A stretch of 64,000 nucleotides of DNA from an uncultured Clostridium sp. (GCA_937927335.1 CALBDU010000024.1:1-64000); one strand, 5' to 3'; positions 45,815 to 55,706 are shown, counted from the first letter of the stretch. Program-made: numbers and translations. The notes: generated from the sequence alone by a model not told the origin.

Positions 45815-46732
45815 TTAGCCCAGTTCCTTTATGAATTCTGGTAACAGATTTTTATACTCATGCCTTTCTTTTACAAGCTCCAACCCCATACTGCATAACT
45901 TTGATATGCTTGATTGTGATAAATTCCCAATGATATTCCCAATTTCCTTATTTCGATAGTTACAGAAGCATTTTAGGAATAATGTATAAATTGCTCTATG
46001 CTCTGCAGACCTTTTGCTATTTCGCATCAACAAGACTGCTTCTGATATATTCATTCTTTTCTTCAAAAATTCAGTCACTTTGTCAACATTGCAATTCCTA
46101 TATAATACTTTTCGATCGAATCCAACTATGGTTCTTTGATCTTTAAAGTCAGATTCTTCATCTATAACTTCTTCCTGACAACTTTTTAGGTATTTCAGAT
46201 ATGCTTTTTTAGTGTTTCCAGTATAATTACTATTGCCAAATAAAGTTAAAAGGTATCCTCTTTCAACCAATTCGAAAATATCATCACGGATTTCAAGATA
46301 TAATCCTAAACTAGAATGTTCATAAAACTCTACCTTATTTTCATATTCCTTTATTGAATTAGGATTATTATGTATATATGCCGACAGCTTTATGAAATAA
46401 CTGCTGTTATCTACTATTTTACTTCTAAACCTGCCTTGAAATAAGTGTCCATGCCTTTTATATTTTCTATTGTAATAAATAGCATAACTAAAATTCACAG
46501 CATGAAAAATTTTCGAAATGTCAGCACCATTAGCGTCAATTAAAATATGAGAGTGATTATCCATAAGACAATAAGTGTAAATTTTGAATTTGAAAATATT
46601 CATATAACGCTTTAAAATTTCTAAATATTTATTTTTATCAAAATCATCACGAAATAGATTTATTTCGCTTATACTTCTGGACATAACATGATACATAGCA
46701 TCCGGACTTTTTATTCTTGCAGTTCTTGGCAC
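45815..46732 (-). CDS. Y1 transposase, REP-associated (RAYT) type
   Basis: A 305-aa single-strand transposase of the IS200/RAYT superfamily. The Y1_Tnp domain (about 1-130) has MYHVMSRSI, the HUH-type motif in MDNHSHILI, HLFQGRFRSKIV, and the probable catalytic Tyr in LSAYIHNNP. The C-terminal part is a helix-turn-helix-like domain (SQSSISKLCSMGLELV). RAYTs are usually single-copy and mobilise short repeats rather than themselves. It starts at GTG 46732 with AAGGAGG 7 bases upstream, a site buried in a hairpin. It sits at the point where the orientation of the local repeat family flips. Confidence 0.85.
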   Translation of the reverse strand: MPRTARIKSPDAMYHVMSRSISEINLFRDDFDKNKYLEILKRYMNIFKFKIYTYCLMDNHSHILIDANGADISKIFHAVNFSYAIYYNRKYKRHGHLFQGRFRSKIVDNSSYFIKLSAYIHNNPNSIKEYENKVEFYEHSSLGLYLEIRDDIFELVERGYLLTLFGNSNYTGNTKKAYLKYLKSCQEEVIDEESDFKDQRTIVGFDRKVLYRNCNVDKVTEFLKKRMNISEAVLLMRNSKRSAEHRAIYTLFLKCFCNYRNKEIGNIIGNLSQSSISKLCSMGLELVKERHEYKNLLPEFIKELG

Positions 46733-46735
46733 AAC

Positions 46736-46793
46736 AAAACCTCCTTAACTGGATTATCTATTAGGTTTAATTCTATCCAATCAAGAAGGTTTT
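46736..46793 (-). repeat. Imperfect inverted repeat that buries the transposase ribosome site
   Basis: Arms AAAACCTCCTTAACTGGAT (46736-46754) and its imperfect complement (46775-46793) pair at 16 of 19 positions with a 20-base loop. In the transcript the 3' arm contains AAGGAGG of the transposase gene, so translation should be held down, as known for IS200-type elements. It could also be an end recognised by the transposase. Confidence 0.6.
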
Positions 46794-46832
46794 AGTCGTA
46801 TTAATAATTTTTATTTTGGTGTATATGCGTCC

Positions 46833-47594
46833 CTATACCTTTTTTGTGTACACAAGTACTGCATCCCTTAAGAACTTGGCAGTACCTGGCTGTTCCTTAT
46901 CATAGTATGCTTTAAATCTTTCATCATCAACATACATCTGGGCTATTCCCGCATGTGCATCCGGTGAATAACTGTCCCAATAAAAGGTTAGCCATTGCTT
47001 GTGAAGTTCAGCAGCTTTTTGTGCTAGTTCTCCTGCGGGATCCCCTGTTTTATAAGCTGCAGCAAGAGTATTCATAAGCTCATCGGATAATGTGGTAATT
47101 TCTTCATATTGTTTCTCAGTCATGCCCATAAGCTTTGCATTAGACTTGTCAATTGCTTCATTGCCATACTTTTCACGGGCCTCTTTTCCATACTTTTCTT
47201 CATTGTCATTAACTAGCTTTTGTTTGAATCCTTTAAATTTTTCTTTATCTGACATTTCACTTTCCCCCTTCCAGGAAGCAATCGTTTTATCGATATTATT
47301 AACCAGCAAATCAAGCTGCTGAATTTTATCAAGGAGTTTCTTACGATGTTCCGTTAGTGCAGCTAGCTTATTAAATGAAGGATCCTTTATAATTTCTTTT
47401 ATATCCTCCAAATTTAAGCCAAGTTCTTTATAGAACATTATTTGCTGAAGTGTGTCCACTTCATTTTTACCATATATACGATAACCTGAGGAATTTATTC
47501 TTGCCGGCTTAAGAATACCAATTTCATCATAATATCGTAGTGTCCTTGTGCTTATTCCTGCTAATTGGGCTAGTTTCTGCACTGTATACTCCAT
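46833..47594 (-). CDS. MerR-family regulator with TipAS ligand-binding domain
   Basis: A 253-aa regulator. MerR winged HTH and dimer helix in residues 1-110 (VQKLAQLAGISTRTLRYYDEI), then a TipAS drug-sensing domain (about 135-250) with the pattern WLTFYWDSYSPDAHAGIAQMYVDDERFKAYYD. Relatives bind thiopeptides or other antibiotics and activate their own promoter. AGGAGG lies 7 bases before ATG 47594. It has a MerR-type promoter directly upstream. No exporter gene is adjacent. Confidence 0.92.
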   Translation of the reverse strand: MEYTVQKLAQLAGISTRTLRYYDEIGILKPARINSSGYRIYGKNEVDTLQQIMFYKELGLNLEDIKEIIKDPSFNKLAALTEHRKKLLDKIQQLDLLVNNIDKTIASWKGESEMSDKEKFKGFKQKLVNDNEEKYGKEAREKYGNEAIDKSNAKLMGMTEKQYEEITTLSDELMNTLAAAYKTGDPAGELAQKAAELHKQWLTFYWDSYSPDAHAGIAQMYVDDERFKAYYDKEQPGTAKFLRDAVLVYTKKV

Positions 47595-47616
47595 CTAATC
47601 ACCTCCTGATAAAACA

Positions 47617-47647
47617 ATAATACGCCTTAACGTAACGTCAATGTCAA
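47617..47647 (-). promoter_or_regulatory. MerR-type promoter with 19-bp spacer
   Basis: On the minus strand TTGACA (47647-47642), 19 bases, TATTAT (47622-47617). The spacer contains an imperfect dyad TTGACGTTACGTTAAGG. Overlong 19-bp spacers spanned by a dyad are the hallmark of promoters twisted open by MerR proteins, so autoregulation is likely. Confidence 0.65.
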
Positions 47648-47731
47648 TATTTTTTTACTCTTTTGCATTTTACTTTTGCATTTTAAATTTTTGGGTTTTA
47701 TTTTTTTCGCGTTATTTTAAAGTATTATATC

Positions 47732-48010
47732 TTATTTATTTTTTATAATTCTCTCTTCTAAGGTAACTTCTATCAAATCTCCAGGTTGTTTGCCTAATTT
47801 TGCCCTGATTTCCTTTCTTATTCCCAGGATATGGAACGGTGTTTTCATCTTTACAAGACTTCCTTCATATGGTTCACCATTAAAAGTAGCATTGACAGGG
47901 ACCTTGCCCTTTCCAAATTCAGCTTTTACATCAAAGGGAATTTCAATATAAGCACCATCAATATCTGGTACCTTTTTAATTTCAGCTTCAAATTTATATA
48001 TTTTACCCAT
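47732..48010 (-). CDS. DUF1905 domain protein
   Basis: A 92-aa protein matching the DUF1905 pattern ([65 protein letters not shown]), a small beta-barrel of AbrB-like look. The start is ATG 48010 with GGGAG 8 bases upstream. Function is unknown. Confidence 0.85.
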   Translation of the reverse strand: MGKIYKFEAEIKKVPDIDGAYIEIPFDVKAEFGKGKVPVNATFNGEPYEGSLVKMKTPFHILGIRKEIRAKLGKQPGDLIEVTLEERIIKNK

Positions 48011-48496
48011 ATCTTTCACTCCCTGTTTTATTATATTAAATTACATTATACCTTTTCGGAATTGTAAAATCATATAATTCTAAATATTGATTATAATTCT
48101 CTCCCAACCTATCAAAATTAATCCCACTATGCTAATTCAAAATATTGAAGCTACTGTATAAACGTCCCCATTTCGCCAACCCCATCGCAGAGTGAAGCTA
48201 TTCCATAAGCGTCCCCTTTCACCCTTTCACAAATTAATATAACTCCAGAGCCATGTAAAAGGTTTACGTATACATTTACATATTAAAAATTCAATGAGAA
48301 ATGCTGTTATTTCAAAATTGAGATATTAAATATACTGTGTTAGAATGTTGTCCAATCCAAATTAATCTGACAATTGAAATTTCACTATATTATTATTTCA
48401 TTTGTCCAGTAAATTCACTAACTAAATTCACGATTATTTCAAATCATAATAGTACTTTTCATAAATTATATAAAGATAAAAGAAAGGGTGATAACA
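48011..48496. other. Gap upstream of gltB with repeats
   Basis: No gene and no recognisable riboswitch or T-box. Two CGTCCCC-type repeats lie at 48147-48219. The remainder is AT-rich and presumably holds the gltB promoter; I could not pick a convincing one. Confidence 0.5.
48147..48219 (-). repeat. Two CGTCCCC-type repeats
   Basis: GAAGCTACTGTATAAACGTCCCC region (48147-48170, core GTATAAACGTCCCC) and GAAGCTATTCCATAAGCGTC (48194-48219). These are the first copies right of the transposase and are inverted relative to all copies on its left. Confidence 0.75.
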
Positions 48497-51400
48497 ATGT
48501 CAAATAACCATTTTCCAGATTCGCAAGGCCTTTATGACAGCAGCCTGGAAAAGGACAGCTGCGGTGTAGGCTTTGCAGTACATGCCAATGGACATGCATC
48601 AAACTACATACTCCATCAGGGACTGGAAGTCCTTAAAAATCTTACCCATAGAGGAGCAGTTGGTGCTGATCCCAACTCAGGAGACGGTTCAGGAATTATG
48701 CTTCAAATACCACACAAGTTTTTAAAAAAGGAAACAGAGAAATTACGAATAGAATTACCTGAAGCAGGCGAATATGCAGTAGGCATGCTTTTTCTTCCCA
48801 GAGATCCAAATATCAGGCTTTTTTGCGAGGGTATCTTTGAAAAAATTCTTATACAGGAAAATCAGAAACTTATAGGTTGGAGGCAGGTACCTGTTGACGA
48901 GAAAGCATGCGGTGAAATAGCCAGAGCAACTAGACCTGCAATTGTGCAGGTCTTCATAAGCAAAAACGGTCAAACCAACAATGAATTCCAACGCAAGCTT
49001 TTAATAATAAGAAAGCAGGCCCAAAATCTAATCTGGGATTCTAAAAAGGATTATACAGATAATTTTTACATTTTGAGCCTATCTGATAAAACAGTCGTAT
49101 ACAAGGGTCTAATTTCCGGTTACAAACTCAAGGATTTTTATTTGGATTTGCAGGATGAAGATATCGAAACTGCAATCGTTCTGGTGCACGAAAGATACAG
49201 TACCAATACATTCCCTTCGTGGCAATTAGCTCAGCCTTTCAGGTATATAGCCCATAACGGAGAAATCAACACGATAATAGGTAACATAAATAAAATGAAC
49301 GCCAGAGAAGGAGTTATGTATTCCAAAAGCTTCGGAGACGAATTTCGTAAAACTCTTCCAATTATTGAGCCTGGTGGAAGCGATTCCGCATCCCTAGATA
49401 ATGCCTTTGAGCTTTTTCTCAGTAATGGTTTTTCCATGGAATACGCAATGATGATGATGATACCTGAGTCCTGGGAAAAGGACAAACTAATGAATAAAGA
49501 AAAAAAGGCCTTCTATGAATACCATGCCCGTTTAATGGAACCATGGGATGGGCCCTCCACTATTGCTTTCACAGATGGCACAAAAGTCGGAGTCACATTG
49601 GATAGAAACGGATTAAGACCTGCAAGATATGCAATAACCACCGATAATATTGTTATTATGGCCTCTGAGTCAGGTGCTGCAAACATTGAGAACATCAAAA
49701 TATGCAAAAAAGGTTTGGTTGAACCCGGCAAACTTTTCTTAATTGATACAGCTTCAGGGCGGATAGTACCTGATGAGGAAATAAAAAACAGCATCTGCAG
49801 CTCTAAACCATTTGAATCATGGATTAAGAGAAACAAACTGACTCTTAATGATATAAAGCAATCAACTGAGGCAAAAACCATGAGGTATGAAACTCTACTC
49901 TTAAAACAAAGGATTTTTGGATATTCAGAAGATGAATTAAAAAACGTTATCGCATACATGGTTAATTATAAAAAGGAACCTATAGGCTCCATGGGTATGG
50001 ATATTCCCCTTGCTGTACTTTCAGAAAATCCTGAATTGCTTTTTAATTATTTTAAACAAAACTTTGCACAAGTGACTAATCCACCTATCGATCCTATCAG
50101 GGAGGATTATGTTATGTCATTAACCCAGTATATTGGAAATCACGGAAAAGTTATTGATGAAATAGAAATTGATGTAGACAGAAAGTATATTGAGCTCCCC
50201 AATCCTGTTCTTTCAAATTCTGAAATTGAGGATATTAAGCACATCGACAACAATGGCTTTAATTCTGTAACTATTCCTATAATATTTGAAACTGATAAGG
50301 AAAATGGCCTTAGTGATGCTATCGAATCTCTGTGTAAACGTGCTGAAGAATGTGTTTTAAGCGGTCATAACATTTTAATTTTAAGTGATAAAAGCATAAA
50401 CCTGTTCTATGCACCCATTCCAAGCCTGCTGGCATTAAGCGCTGTGCACAATCATCTTATAGAAAAAAAACTGCGAACCTTTGTGGATATTATAATTGAG
50501 GCAGGTGATGCCAGAGATGTCATGCATATTGCCCTGCTTTTAGGTTACGGAGCAAAAGCTGTTAATCCTTACATGGTGTATTATTCTATATCAAATATGA
50601 TAGAGAACAAGAAATATCTGAGAAATGTAAACTCTCTTGAAGAAGGATTTCGAAACTACATTAAAGCAATTTCTGACGGACTTTTAAAAATTATATCAAG
50701 AATGGGTATCTCTACTCTCCAGAGTTATAATGCAGCTCAAACCTTTCAAATAGTTGGACTTAGCCAAGATGTAGTTAATAAATATTTTCCTAGAACTCCT
50801 TCAAGGCTCTCAGGTATTACATTAAATCAAATAGCAAATGAAGTAATCAATCGTCAGGATTTCAATTTTAATAAGTGTACAAGTAACCAAAAATCAATAA
50901 ATATCAGAGATCTCATTGATTTCAAAACAGTAAATTTCAGTCAGACTGGTCACGGAGATGAAAACCATCGCATAAACGTCCCCTTATTCCCCTTAGCCAA
51001 CAAAGATGAAAACCATCGCATAAACGTCCCCTTAGAAAAAGTCGAACCAGTAGAAAGCATCCTTAAACGTTTCACAATTTCGGCTATGTCTTTTGGTTCA
51101 ATCAGTAAGGAAGCCCACGAAACCATAGCCATTGCTATGAATCGAATTGGTGCTTCAAGCAATTCAGGAGAAGGCGGTGAGGACCCGGCCAGATTTAAAG
51201 CGTGGAATGCAGCTGATAATAGAAACAGCACCGTTAAGCAGGTGGCATCTGCCAGATTTGGAGTAACGATAGGCTATTTAGTAAACTGCAATGAGATACA
51301 GATTAAAATGGCCCAGGGAGCAAAGCCAGGTGAAGGAGGTCATCTTCCCGGCGAAAAAGTTACGGATGAAATTGCTAAAGTCAGGCATTCAGTGCCTGGC

Positions 51401-52951
51401 ATAGACCTGATATCACCCCCTCCCCATCACGATATTTACTCAATAGAAGATTTGTCACAGTTAATATTTGATTTGAAAAATGTAAACCCTTCTGCCAGAA
51501 TCGGGGTGAAGCTTGTGTCGGAAATTGGTATAGGTACAGTAGCTGCAGGTGTTGTTAAGGGCCATGCGGATGTTATAATGATCAGCGGTGATGATGGAGG
51601 CACAGGAGCATCTCCTATAAGCTCCATGAAATATGCTGGCCTGCCTTGGGAACTGGGGCTAGCTGAGGTGCAGCAGACTCTGCTGCTTAACGATTTAAGG
51701 AGCAGAGTAAAAATACAGGTAGATGGTAAATTGAAATCTGGAAGAGATGTAGTAATTGCTGCTTTGCTGGGAGCTGAAGAATTCGGTTTTGCAACCTTTG
51801 CTTTAATTTCCCTTGGATGCATCATGTGCAAGCAATGCAGCCATAACAAATGTCCTGCAGGCATAGCTACCCAGGACCCTAAGCTTCGAAGCAAATTTAA
51901 AGGGAAACCTGAACACCTGATAAATTGCCTTACTGAAATCGCCCAGGAAACAAGACATATTATGGCTGAACTTGGTTTTACAACCATGGATGATATGATA
52001 GGCAGATGCGACCTTCTGGAAGTTATACCCCAGAAGTTAGACAAGCTTAAAAGCTTAAGCCTTTCTGAAATGTTGTACAAGCCTCCCCTTCCTTCAAGGA
52101 TAGAAGGCAAATATACAAAGCCACAACTTCATAATATAAAGAATGTTTTAGATGTGAAGCTAATAGAACTATCACAGCCTGCACTGGAAAATGGAACTCC
52201 AGTATCTCAAAGCCTTAGCATTAAAAACACCCACAGATCAACAGGAGCAATGCTTAGTGGTGAAATTGCCAGGAAGCTCGGTGATTCACATCTTAAGGAA
52301 GACAGTATAATCCTGAACTTTAAAGGCTCAGCAGGCCAGAGCTTTGGCGCCTTTGGTATCAGAGGTCTGACTATGGTGCTACGGGGGGATGCAAATGATT
52401 ATATAGGCAAGGGCTTGTCCGGAGGTAAGATCGTAATATTGCCAGCTGAGAATTCTTGTTTAAATCCATCTGAAAATGTTATTGCAGGTAATACAATATT
52501 GTATGGAGCTACCTCAGGGAAAGCATTTATCTCAGGCAAAGTTGGACAAAGGTTCTGTGTTAGAAACAGCGGCGCCGAAGCTGTGGTTGAAGGCATAGGC
52601 AACCATGGGTGTGAATATATGACTGGCGGTACAGCTGTAATACTGGGTCCTGTAGGATCAAACTTTGGGGCTGGTATGAGCGGCGGAATAGTATATGTAC
52701 TGGATGAGAATAATGATTTTATGAATTATTGTAATAGAAAAATCATTGGTAATATAAAACCACATATAGAACTGTCAGCAAATGATTTATCAAAGCTTAA
52801 AGAACTAATTGAGGAGCATGTTATTTGGACTAAAAGCGTCAAAGCTCAGCAAATTTTAAATAATTGGGATTTCTATAAAAGTAAATTCCTGAAAGTAATT
52901 CCACCTGTTTATGAAATGCACCTGAATCAATCCGCCATAAAAAGTCATTAA
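48497..52951 (+). CDS. gltB: Glutamate synthase large subunit
   Basis: A 1484-aa enzyme making glutamate from glutamine and 2-oxoglutarate. Short propeptide of 21 residues before the catalytic Cys22 (EKDSCGVGFAV) of the glutaminase domain; central domain; FMN domain with AMSFGSISKEAHE; 3Fe-4S site CIMCKQCSHNKCPAG; C-terminal beta-helix with GGTAVILGPVGSNFGAGMSGG. Two copies of a mobile repeat code for DENHRINVPL at residues 821-830 and 837-846, between the central and FMN domains. No small subunit gltD follows, so the electron donor may be ferredoxin or a distant subunit. ATG 48497 is 9 bases after AAAGG; a GTG three codons earlier overlaps that site. Confidence 0.95.
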   Translation: MSNNHFPDSQGLYDSSLEKDSCGVGFAVHANGHASNYILHQGLEVLKNLTHRGAVGADPNSGDGSGIMLQIPHKFLKKETEKLRIELPEAGEYAVGMLFLPRDPNIRLFCEGIFEKILIQENQKLIGWRQVPVDEKACGEIARATRPAIVQVFISKNGQTNNEFQRKLLIIRKQAQNLIWDSKKDYTDNFYILSLSDKTVVYKGLISGYKLKDFYLDLQDEDIETAIVLVHERYSTNTFPSWQLAQPFRYIAHNGEINTIIGNINKMNAREGVMYSKSFGDEFRKTLPIIEPGGSDSASLDNAFELFLSNGFSMEYAMMMMIPESWEKDKLMNKEKKAFYEYHARLMEPWDGPSTIAFTDGTKVGVTLDRNGLRPARYAITTDNIVIMASESGAANIENIKICKKGLVEPGKLFLIDTASGRIVPDEEIKNSICSSKPFESWIKRNKLTLNDIKQSTEAKTMRYETLLLKQRIFGYSEDELKNVIAYMVNYKKEPIGSMGMDIPLAVLSENPELLFNYFKQNFAQVTNPPIDPIREDYVMSLTQYIGNHGKVIDEIEIDVDRKYIELPNPVLSNSEIEDIKHIDNNGFNSVTIPIIFETDKENGLSDAIESLCKRAEECVLSGHNILILSDKSINLFYAPIPSLLALSAVHNHLIEKKLRTFVDIIIEAGDARDVMHIALLLGYGAKAVNPYMVYYSISNMIENKKYLRNVNSLEEGFRNYIKAISDGLLKIISRMGISTLQSYNAAQTFQIVGLSQDVVNKYFPRTPSRLSGITLNQIANEVINRQDFNFNKCTSNQKSINIRDLIDFKTVNFSQTGHGDENHRINVPLFPLANKDENHRINVPLEKVEPVESILKRFTISAMSFGSISKEAHETIAIAMNRIGASSNSGEGGEDPARFKAWNAADNRNSTVKQVASARFGVTIGYLVNCNEIQIKMAQGAKPGEGGHLPGEKVTDEIAKVRHSVPGIDLISPPPHHDIYSIEDLSQLIFDLKNVNPSARIGVKLVSEIGIGTVAAGVVKGHADVIMISGDDGGTGASPISSMKYAGLPWELGLAEVQQTLLLNDLRSRVKIQVDGKLKSGRDVVIAALLGAEEFGFATFALISLGCIMCKQCSHNKCPAGIATQDPKLRSKFKGKPEHLINCLTEIAQETRHIMAELGFTTMDDMIGRCDLLEVIPQKLDKLKSLSLSEMLYKPPLPSRIEGKYTKPQLHNIKNVLDVKLIELSQPALENGTPVSQSLSIKNTHRSTGAMLSGEIARKLGDSHLKEDSIILNFKGSAGQSFGAFGIRGLTMVLRGDANDYIGKGLSGGKIVILPAENSCLNPSENVIAGNTILYGATSGKAFISGKVGQRFCVRNSGAEAVVEGIGNHGCEYMTGGTAVILGPVGSNFGAGMSGGIVYVLDENNDFMNYCNRKIIGNIKPHIELSANDLSKLKELIEEHVIWTKSVKAQQILNNWDFYKSKFLKVIPPVYEMHLNQSAIKSH
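50957..51034 (-). repeat. Two identical 30-base repeats inside gltB
   Basis: Copies at 50957-50986 and 51005-51034, 48 bases apart (16 codons), each containing GATGAAAACCATC and GCATAAACGTCCCC. Of the three frames in this orientation, only the one used avoids a stop codon (the others meet TAA or TGA). They extend the protein by about 30 residues without breaking it. Confidence 0.9.
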
Positions 52952-52957
52952 AAGATT

Positions 52958-52995
52958 AAGGCCCTTGGATGAAATTTCACTTCTGCCAAGGGCTT
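52958..52995 (+). terminator. gltB terminator, shared with the converging HD gene
   Basis: AAGGCCCTTGG - 16 bases - CCAAGGGCTT between converging genes. T-rich flanks are better on the minus side (TTAATCTTTT). Confidence 0.55.
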
Positions 52996-52999
52996 ACTA

Positions 53000-53590
53000 T
53001 TATAAAGTATGAAAATTATTTGTTTCAAGCTTTAGCTGTTTAATAAAATACTCCATTTCTAATTTTCTATCTTCCCCTATTTTCTTAGCCTCATTTGTTA
53101 TCAGCTTTCCAGGCAGTTCTTCATAAAATTCTTCTAAAAGCTTTACGGCACTTATTAAATCAGGAGCCCAATTGTCAAATCCTGTTATTGAAAGGATCCT
53201 TGTTATTCCTACAGCACCTAAAAAGTCCAAAATATCTGCATCTCTGAAAATAATTGCTTCATAGCTTTTTCCAGCACTGGAATAATACATATGATGACTT
53301 ATAATATCTTCCACCAGAGGCATTTTCGACTCAGGAAAACCTTTTTCCAGCAAAACCTCCCTGCATAATTCCGCAGACCTGTCTGCATGATCCTTCTCTG
53401 GATCTTTGTATGGTTTGAAGGCTCCCATATCGTGAATCAATGCTGCAGCAAATAATGCCTCCTCATCAATTGCCTTATTTTCAATTCTTGCAATATGTAT
53501 AGCCATTTCATAGACCCTTTTGTAATGAGCAGTTCCCCACGCTGTATGCTGGAACCTTTCAGAAAATTCCAGCAGACCTTCTTTCCACAT
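53000..53590 (-). CDS. HD-domain phosphohydrolase-like protein
   Basis: A 196-aa protein with an HD domain: first His in GTAHYKRVYEMA, HD pair in ALIHDMGAF, later His in DIISHHMYY and Asp in IIFRDADILDFLG. Such proteins hydrolyse nucleotides or phosphodiesters. GGAG precedes ATG 53590. The substrate is unknown. Confidence 0.85.
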   Translation of the reverse strand: MWKEGLLEFSERFQHTAWGTAHYKRVYEMAIHIARIENKAIDEEALFAAALIHDMGAFKPYKDPEKDHADRSAELCREVLLEKGFPESKMPLVEDIISHHMYYSSAGKSYEAIIFRDADILDFLGAVGITRILSITGFDNWAPDLISAVKLLEEFYEELPGKLITNEAKKIGEDRKLEMEYFIKQLKLETNNFHTL

Positions 53591-53689
53591 TATATCTAAC
53601 TCCTTTATATTTATTTAAGTATATTTTTCAATACATCCCACTGGTATATGCAATCCTTTCCCAATTTACAACCCATGCTTTTCAGCTGC

Positions 53690-53731
53690 CCCATTAATAA
53701 AGCAGGTACAAAAATATAAAAATGTACCTGC
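53690..53731 (-). terminator. Probable rubrerythrin terminator
   Basis: GCAGGTACA - 12 bases - TGTACCTGC followed by TTTATTAATGG on the minus strand: a 9-bp stem with moderate T-tract, about 90 bases after the stop. Confidence 0.5.
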
Positions 53732-53821
53732 CTTAAATCAATTTCATATATTCGTTAATTAGATTATTCCCACTCTTTGATGAAAAAGTCATATCTCAAT
53801 ATGAAATTAGATAATGCGATA

Positions 53822-54406
53822 TTAGTATGCTTCAACAAAGACTTCAAAATAGTCCTTAGGATGTGAGCATGCAGGGCATATGTCAGGAGCAGCAGCCCCC
53901 TCATATATGTAGCCGCAATTGTTGCATTTCCATAATACAGGCTTATCCTTTTTAAACACCTTATCATTGCACATATTGTCATATAATTTTCTGTATCGTG
54001 CTTCGTGATGTTTTTCAACCTCTGATATCTTCCTGTAAGCATTTGCAACTTCAGGGAAGCCCTCTTCATCTGCAACCCTGGCAAATTCAGGATAAAGCAC
54101 ATACCATTCTTCATTTTCACCATTTGCCGCAGACATTAGATTAAATTTAGTATCTCCTAAAGCAACAGGATATCCAGCATTTATCTCTACACTTTCACCC
54201 TTTAAACTTAAATTTAAGAACTTAAAAAATACCTTGGCATGCTCCTTTTCATTTTCAGCAGTTTCCATAAACACATTGGAAATTTGAATAAAACCTTCTT
54301 TTTTAGCAGCAGACGAATAATAGGTGTACCTGGTTCTGGCCTGTGATTCACCCGCAAATGATTTCATTAGGTTTTCAGCTGTTTTTGTTCCCTTTAAAGA
54401 TTTCAT
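53822..54406 (-). CDS. rbr: Rubrerythrin
   Basis: A 194-aa non-haem iron peroxidase that removes H2O2 in anaerobes. N-terminal diiron four-helix domain with ExxH-type ligands ([48 protein letters not shown]) and a C-terminal rubredoxin domain with [12 protein letters not shown] and [16 protein letters not shown] precedes ATG 54406. An inverted repeat overlaps the likely promoter. Confidence 0.95.
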   Translation of the reverse strand: MKSLKGTKTAENLMKSFAGESQARTRYTYYSSAAKKEGFIQISNVFMETAENEKEHAKVFFKFLNLSLKGESVEINAGYPVALGDTKFNLMSAANGENEEWYVLYPEFARVADEEGFPEVANAYRKISEVEKHHEARYRKLYDNMCNDKVFKKDKPVLWKCNNCGYIYEGAAAPDICPACSHPKDYFEVFVEAY

Positions 54407-54523
54407 AACATATCTCCTCCTTTTTTTATATAATTCTATGCATTTTTCAAAATTCCTTTATATTCTTTCCATAATTTATATTATTAATTCATCCATGTTC
54501 TAATTCACTTGTACATTTATACA

Positions 54524-54554
54524 TTATACTGAATATTACCAATATTCAGTATAA
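54524..54554. promoter_or_regulatory. 31-bp inverted repeat between rubrerythrin and FIST genes
   Basis: TTATACTGAATATT-ACC-AATATTCAGTATAA, perfect 14-bp arms. A TATAAT -10 for the rubrerythrin direction (minus strand 54528-54523) overlaps the left arm, and a TATAAA lies in the right arm for the FIST direction. The ends TTATA...TATAA recall Fur/PerR family sites but the spacing is larger. Divergent operator is my inference. Confidence 0.5.
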
Positions 54555-54666
54555 AATTCATGAAGCATTGATATTGCTCATTTTCATACTTGTCCTCTAA
54601 TTCAATATGTTGTATAATTTAATAAAATTGTATAAAAATATTCACATAATTTTAGGAGGCGCATTT

Positions 54667-55698
54667 ATGAATTCATTTTTATTTAACAAAACCAGTGACA
54701 TGCTGGATTATATCAACAGTAGCACAGATTTATCACATATTATATTTTCAGGAATCGCACAAGTGGAAGAACTGTCACAAATTGTAGGGCACAATGTAGT
54801 TCTTTGCTCTACTTCAGGTGAATTTACTTCTCAGGGATACAAGGAAAACGTTATCACCGGTTTTTCCTATAAGTCTGATGCTGCAGAGGTTGTAGAAATC
54901 CTGTACCCTCCAGCTAAAAGCCTAAAAGGTCTCCATAGTGCTTATTCAAAAGTAAAAAATAATTCAAACGCATTTACACTCCTGTTATGTGATGGCCTGT
55001 CCGCAATGGAAGAAGCTATAATTACCAGCTTCTATTTTACTGATCCAAATTTTAAAATAATGGGAGGCAGTGCTGGTGATAATTTAAAGTTTGAAAAAAC
55101 GTTAATTTATATCGGATCTAAAAAAGTACATAGTGTGGCAGTTTTTTTCAATATGAAAAAACGGACTCAACTGATAAAGGAAAACATATATGTACCCTCA
55201 GGTTTAAAGCTGCTTGTGACGGAAGCAAATACTATAAAACGAGTGGTAAAGACATTCAATAACAAGCCAGCCAGTGAGGAATATGCCCGTGCACTTGGAG
55301 TTAGAGAAGCAGAATTATCCAAGTATTTTATAAACAATCCCCTTGGAAAAATTTCAAAAGATGACATTTACATCGCCTCACCTATGAAAGTAAATCCAGA
55401 CAAATCCATTACTTTTTACTGTCAGCTGATACCTAATACCTTTGTTGAACTTTTAAAGCCCTCAGATTATTATCAGGAAATCAGCAGAACAATATCTAAA
55501 GCCTCCTTTAGTCCAAGCTTCGTACTGTCTATCCACTGCATACTTAGAAGTTTAAAATTCATTGATGAGAATGCCTGGGATAACGTTTCTTCAAAGCTCC
55601 TTTCCCTGACAAAAAACCAAACTGGTTTTATAAGCTATGGAGAGCAATATTATAGAAACCACCTTAATCAAACAATGATTATGTTATTAGTAGAATAG
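54667..55698 (+). CDS. FIST-domain sensory protein
   Basis: A 343-aa soluble protein with FIST N (about residues 15-190; [35 protein letters not shown]) and FIST C (about 200-335; [45 protein letters not shown]). FIST domains are input modules thought to bind small molecules such as amino acids. AGGAGG lies before ATG 54667; the longer frame has no ribosome site. The next gene, 8 bases on, is a soluble chemoreceptor, so the two probably act together. Confidence 0.9.
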   Translation: MNSFLFNKTSDMLDYINSSTDLSHIIFSGIAQVEELSQIVGHNVVLCSTSGEFTSQGYKENVITGFSYKSDAAEVVEILYPPAKSLKGLHSAYSKVKNNSNAFTLLLCDGLSAMEEAIITSFYFTDPNFKIMGGSAGDNLKFEKTLIYIGSKKVHSVAVFFNMKKRTQLIKENIYVPSGLKLLVTEANTIKRVVKTFNNKPASEEYARALGVREAELSKYFINNPLGKISKDDIYIASPMKVNPDKSITFYCQLIPNTFVELLKPSDYYQEISRTISKASFSPSFVLSIHCILRSLKFIDENAWDNVSSKLLSLTKNQTGFISYGEQYYRNHLNQTMIMLLVE

Positions 55699-55706
55699 GA
55701 GGCCTT

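Noticed and set aside
50957..51034. Direct repeats in gltB and at 62.2 kb as a CRISPR array
   Set aside because: Only two or three units each, no regular spacers, the same unit is scattered over many loci and inside genes, and no cas genes are present.
51436..52110. Long leftward open frame of 224 codons inside gltB
   Set aside because: It is antisense to the well-conserved FMN/3Fe-4S domain of GltB, with no ribosome site or family resemblance.
53764..54123. Leftward 119-codon frame overlapping rubrerythrin
   Set aside because: A frame-shifted shadow of the rubrerythrin gene on the same strand; its composition is unlike a real protein.
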